Shown here piece after piece: positions 62,298-64,000 of a stretch of 64,000 bases of DNA; within the stretch, counting starts at the first letter, position 1; every line of letters starts with the position of its first letter. A program made the position numbers and the translations under genes. Below the pieces are notes generated by a model. The model had not been told where the DNA came from and ran no database searches. It saw only the letters and a list, made by a program, of their open reading frames with translations. Location of the stretch: assembly GCF_000284595.1 (NCBI RefSeq), contig NC_017671.1:62001-126000 (forward strand). Reading direction: 5' to 3'. The DNA comes from Stenotrophomonas maltophilia D457 (GTDB lineage Bacteria; Pseudomonadota; Gammaproteobacteria; Xanthomonadales; Xanthomonadaceae).

Positions 62298-62732
62298 ATG
62301 ACCCAGGTGTTCCGCGAAGCCGTTTCCCTCGAGCAGCTCAATACGCTCAGCCGCAACACCGCGATCGCGTCGCTGGGCATCGTCTTCAGCGCGGCCGGTG
62401 ACGACTGGCTGCAGGCCACCATGCCGGTGGACGAGCGCACCCGCCAGCCCTACGGCATCCTGCATGGCGGCGCGTCGGTGGTGCTGGCCGAGACCCTGGG
62501 CAGCAGCGCCGGCAACCTGTGTGTGGATACGGCCAAGCAGATCTGCGTGGGGCTGGAAATCAACGCCAACCACGTGCGTGCGGTGCGTTCGGGCACGGTC
62601 ACCGGCACCGCCCGCGCGCTGCACGTGGGCCGCAGCACCCAGCTGTGGGAGATCCGCATCGAGGACGAGCAGGGCCGGCTGGTGTGCATCTCGCGGCTGA
62701 CCCTGGCGGTGGTGGCGGCCGGCCACGGCTGA
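62298..62732 (+). CDS. PaaI/EntH-type hotdog-fold thioesterase
   Basis: A 144-residue hotdog-fold protein. The HGGASVVLAETLGSSAGN block is the active-site helix of the PaaI/YbdB type, with NANHVRAVRSGTVTG and RLVCISRLTLAVV beta strands. Such enzymes hydrolyse aryl- or acyl-CoA thioesters. It sits 10 nt after the phospholipase gene and 118 bp before the acyltransferase, so it belongs to a lipid-flavoured gene run. Confidence 0.92.
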   Translation: MTQVFREAVSLEQLNTLSRNTAIASLGIVFSAAGDDWLQATMPVDERTRQPYGILHGGASVVLAETLGSSAGNLCVDTAKQICVGLEINANHVRAVRSGTVTGTARALHVGRSTQLWEIRIEDEQGRLVCISRLTLAVVAAGHG

Positions 62733-62850
62733 GCCCCGGACGGGCGGTGACGGCAGCGGAACCCAGCGTTCCCTGCCGATTGCCCCGGTCGATGGGTGTT
62801 ATGGCCTAAATCGGCTGGCAGCGATGACGGCCCTCCGGTATCGTGCGCGG

Positions 62851-63642
62851 ATGACTTCCCCCACTCCGGCCCCCCGCGGCGGCGTGGCGCGTGTGTGCCG
62901 TTACCTGTACCGCGTACCGCTGCTGTTGGTCCACATCATCGTGTTCCTGCCGCTCATCCTGATCGGCATGCTTCGGCCGTGGGGCGAACTGCGCGTGGGC
63001 GAGGCGACCCTGGGGGCCAAAGTGGTCAACTGGTGGCAGGGGGGGCTGATGTGGATCTTCGGCTTCCGCCTGGTGCAGATCGGCAGGCCGCTGCCCGGCG
63101 CCGTGCTGTTCGTCGCCAACCACGTCAGCTGGGTCGACATCTGCATCCTGCACAGCCAGCGCATGATGGGCTTCGTCGCCAAGCGCGAGATCGCCAGCTG
63201 GCCACTGGTCGGGTGGCTGGCCGCGCGCGGGCAGACCATCTTCCACCAGCGCGGCAACACCGAATCGCTCGGTGGCGTGATGCAGGTGATGGCTGATCGC
63301 CTGCGCGAAGGCAAGGCAGTGGGCGTGTTCCCCGAAGGGCGTACCCGCGGTGGCCACGAAGTGGGCCCGTTCCATGCCCGCATCTTCCAGGCGGCGGTTG
63401 AGACCGGCGTGCCGGTGCAGCCGGTGGCTCTGGTGTATGGGCTCAAGGGCGACGCGCAGACCATTGTCGCGTTCGGCCCCGGCGAGAGTTTCTTCGCCAA
63501 TTTCCTGCGCCTGCTCGGTGAGCCGGCGCGGCGTGCGGAAGTGCATTTCCTGGCACCGATCGGTGCGCAGGACCTGGAAGGCCGTCGGCGCATCGCGGAG
63601 ACGTCGCGCGCGCGCATCGTGGCGGCCATGAGCACGCAGTGA
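62851..63642 (+). CDS. PlsC-type lysophospholipid acyltransferase
   Basis: A 263-residue membrane-associated acyltransferase. A hydrophobic helix (LLLVHIIVFLPLILIGML) is followed by block I NHVSWVD (His91, Asp96) and block III FPEGRTRGG; QPVALVYG is block IV. It could make phosphatidic acid from PlsB product or act as an ornithine-lipid-type enzyme. The start may also be ATG 62824; I prefer 62851, which follows the common MTSPTP start. The next gene begins 7 nt later. Confidence 0.9.
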   Translation: MTSPTPAPRGGVARVCRYLYRVPLLLVHIIVFLPLILIGMLRPWGELRVGEATLGAKVVNWWQGGLMWIFGFRLVQIGRPLPGAVLFVANHVSWVDICILHSQRMMGFVAKREIASWPLVGWLAARGQTIFHQRGNTESLGGVMQVMADRLREGKAVGVFPEGRTRGGHEVGPFHARIFQAAVETGVPVQPVALVYGLKGDAQTIVAFGPGESFFANFLRLLGEPARRAEVHFLAPIGAQDLEGRRRIAETSRARIVAAMSTQ

Positions 63643-63649
63643 GGGTGCG

Positions 63650-64000
63650 GTGGCCCTGATCCCGCCACCCGTCCTGGACGCCGGCACGCCGACGCTGCAC
63701 GCGGCTGACTACCAGCCACCGCGCTGGCTGCGCAATCCGCACCTGCAGTCGATGCTCAGCTCCAGCCGCATGCGCCTGCAGCGCGGCCTGCTGCTGCTGG
63801 CCGCGACCGGCGCGATCAGCGAGGAACTGATCCTCGACGGCGGCGACGGCGTGCGCCTGCAGGGCTGGCACAGCCATGTCGAAGGCCGCGAACCCAAGGG
63901 CATGGCCCTGCTGCTGCATGGCTGGGAAGGCAGTGCCGAATCCAGCTACATGCGCATGGCGGCCGCGCGCATGCTCGAACAGGGCTTCGACGTGGTGCGG
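63650..64000 (+). CDS. YheT-like alpha/beta hydrolase, 3' truncated by window
   Basis: The GTG at 63650 opens a frame that reaches the window end, 117 codons visible. Segments YQPPRWLRNPHLQSMLSS and LDGGDGVRLQGWH are the YheT N-terminal pattern, and LLLHGWEGSAESSYM is the oxyanion loop of the hydrolase fold. The nucleophile lies beyond the window. It follows the acyltransferase by 7 nt and is probably co-transcribed. Confidence 0.85.
   Translation, partial: MALIPPPVLDAGTPTLHAADYQPPRWLRNPHLQSMLSSSRMRLQRGLLLLAATGAISEELILDGGDGVRLQGWHSHVEGREPKGMALLLHGWEGSAESSYMRMAAARMLEQGFDVVR

Overview
The window looks like chromosome from a Stenotrophomonas species, probably of the S. maltophilia complex. GC is high throughout. 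The gene set is xanthomonad (RdgC, TtcA, PlsB, GltB/GltD, an XVIPCD effector). Many short palindromes begin with GTAG, the signature of Stenotrophomonas SMAG/REP elements. All assignments come from reading motifs; no database search was possible.

Layout. 1-1664: the 3' end of an RHS polymorphic toxin with a nuclease-like tip and an overlapping DUF4304 immunity candidate, in lower-GC DNA. 1725-2200: an IS5-type transposase remnant. 2432-13528, mostly housekeeping: GNAT, YceH, e(P4) phosphatase, pyrF, a secreted trypsin-like protease, a candidate sRNA with its own promoter and terminator, a lipoprotein-plsB pair, a DUF465 protein, ttcA, rdgC and a YgjP-type metalloprotease. 13529-13853: an intergenic region with a large stem-loop element. 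13854-23265: a double-domain methylglyoxal synthase, a frameshifted hybrid histidine kinase, and gltB-gltD. 23439-26619: two I78-like inhibitor lipoproteins, a type IB topoisomerase and an SDR oxidoreductase with a histone-like tail. 26736-28967: a probable type IV secretion (X-Tfe) effector and its lipoprotein immunity protein. 28902-32603: a serine hydrolase and a BlaI/M56 signalling pair with a clear operator. 32670-38017: a third I78 lipoprotein, the MrfA/MrfB (YprA/YprB) repair pair and two small secreted proteins.

38077-50428 is the most interesting block. Nine minus-strand genes are packed with overlaps or gaps of at most about 30 nt: two TldD-like HExxxH proteins with twin-arginine leaders, a leaderless TldE/PmbA-like partner, a DUF4159 protein with an RR leader, a MoxR ATPase, DUF58, a BatA-type protein, a DUF4175-like protein with a His/Asp-rich insert, and a final membrane protein. 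I infer an envelope-localised TldD/TldE protease system assembled by a MoxR module, with TldE possibly exported as a Tat hitchhiker.

50429-64000: two repeat-dense intergenic regions with further copies of the large stem-loop; a DUF938 methyltransferase, indolepyruvate ferredoxin oxidoreductase, a small secreted TPR-like protein, a Ycf46-like AAA ATPase, an orphan ParA, SixA, YceI, a ClsC-like phospholipase D lipoprotein, a PaaI-type thioesterase, a PlsC-type acyltransferase, and a YheT-like hydrolase cut by the window end. I saw no rRNA, tRNA or CRISPR array.
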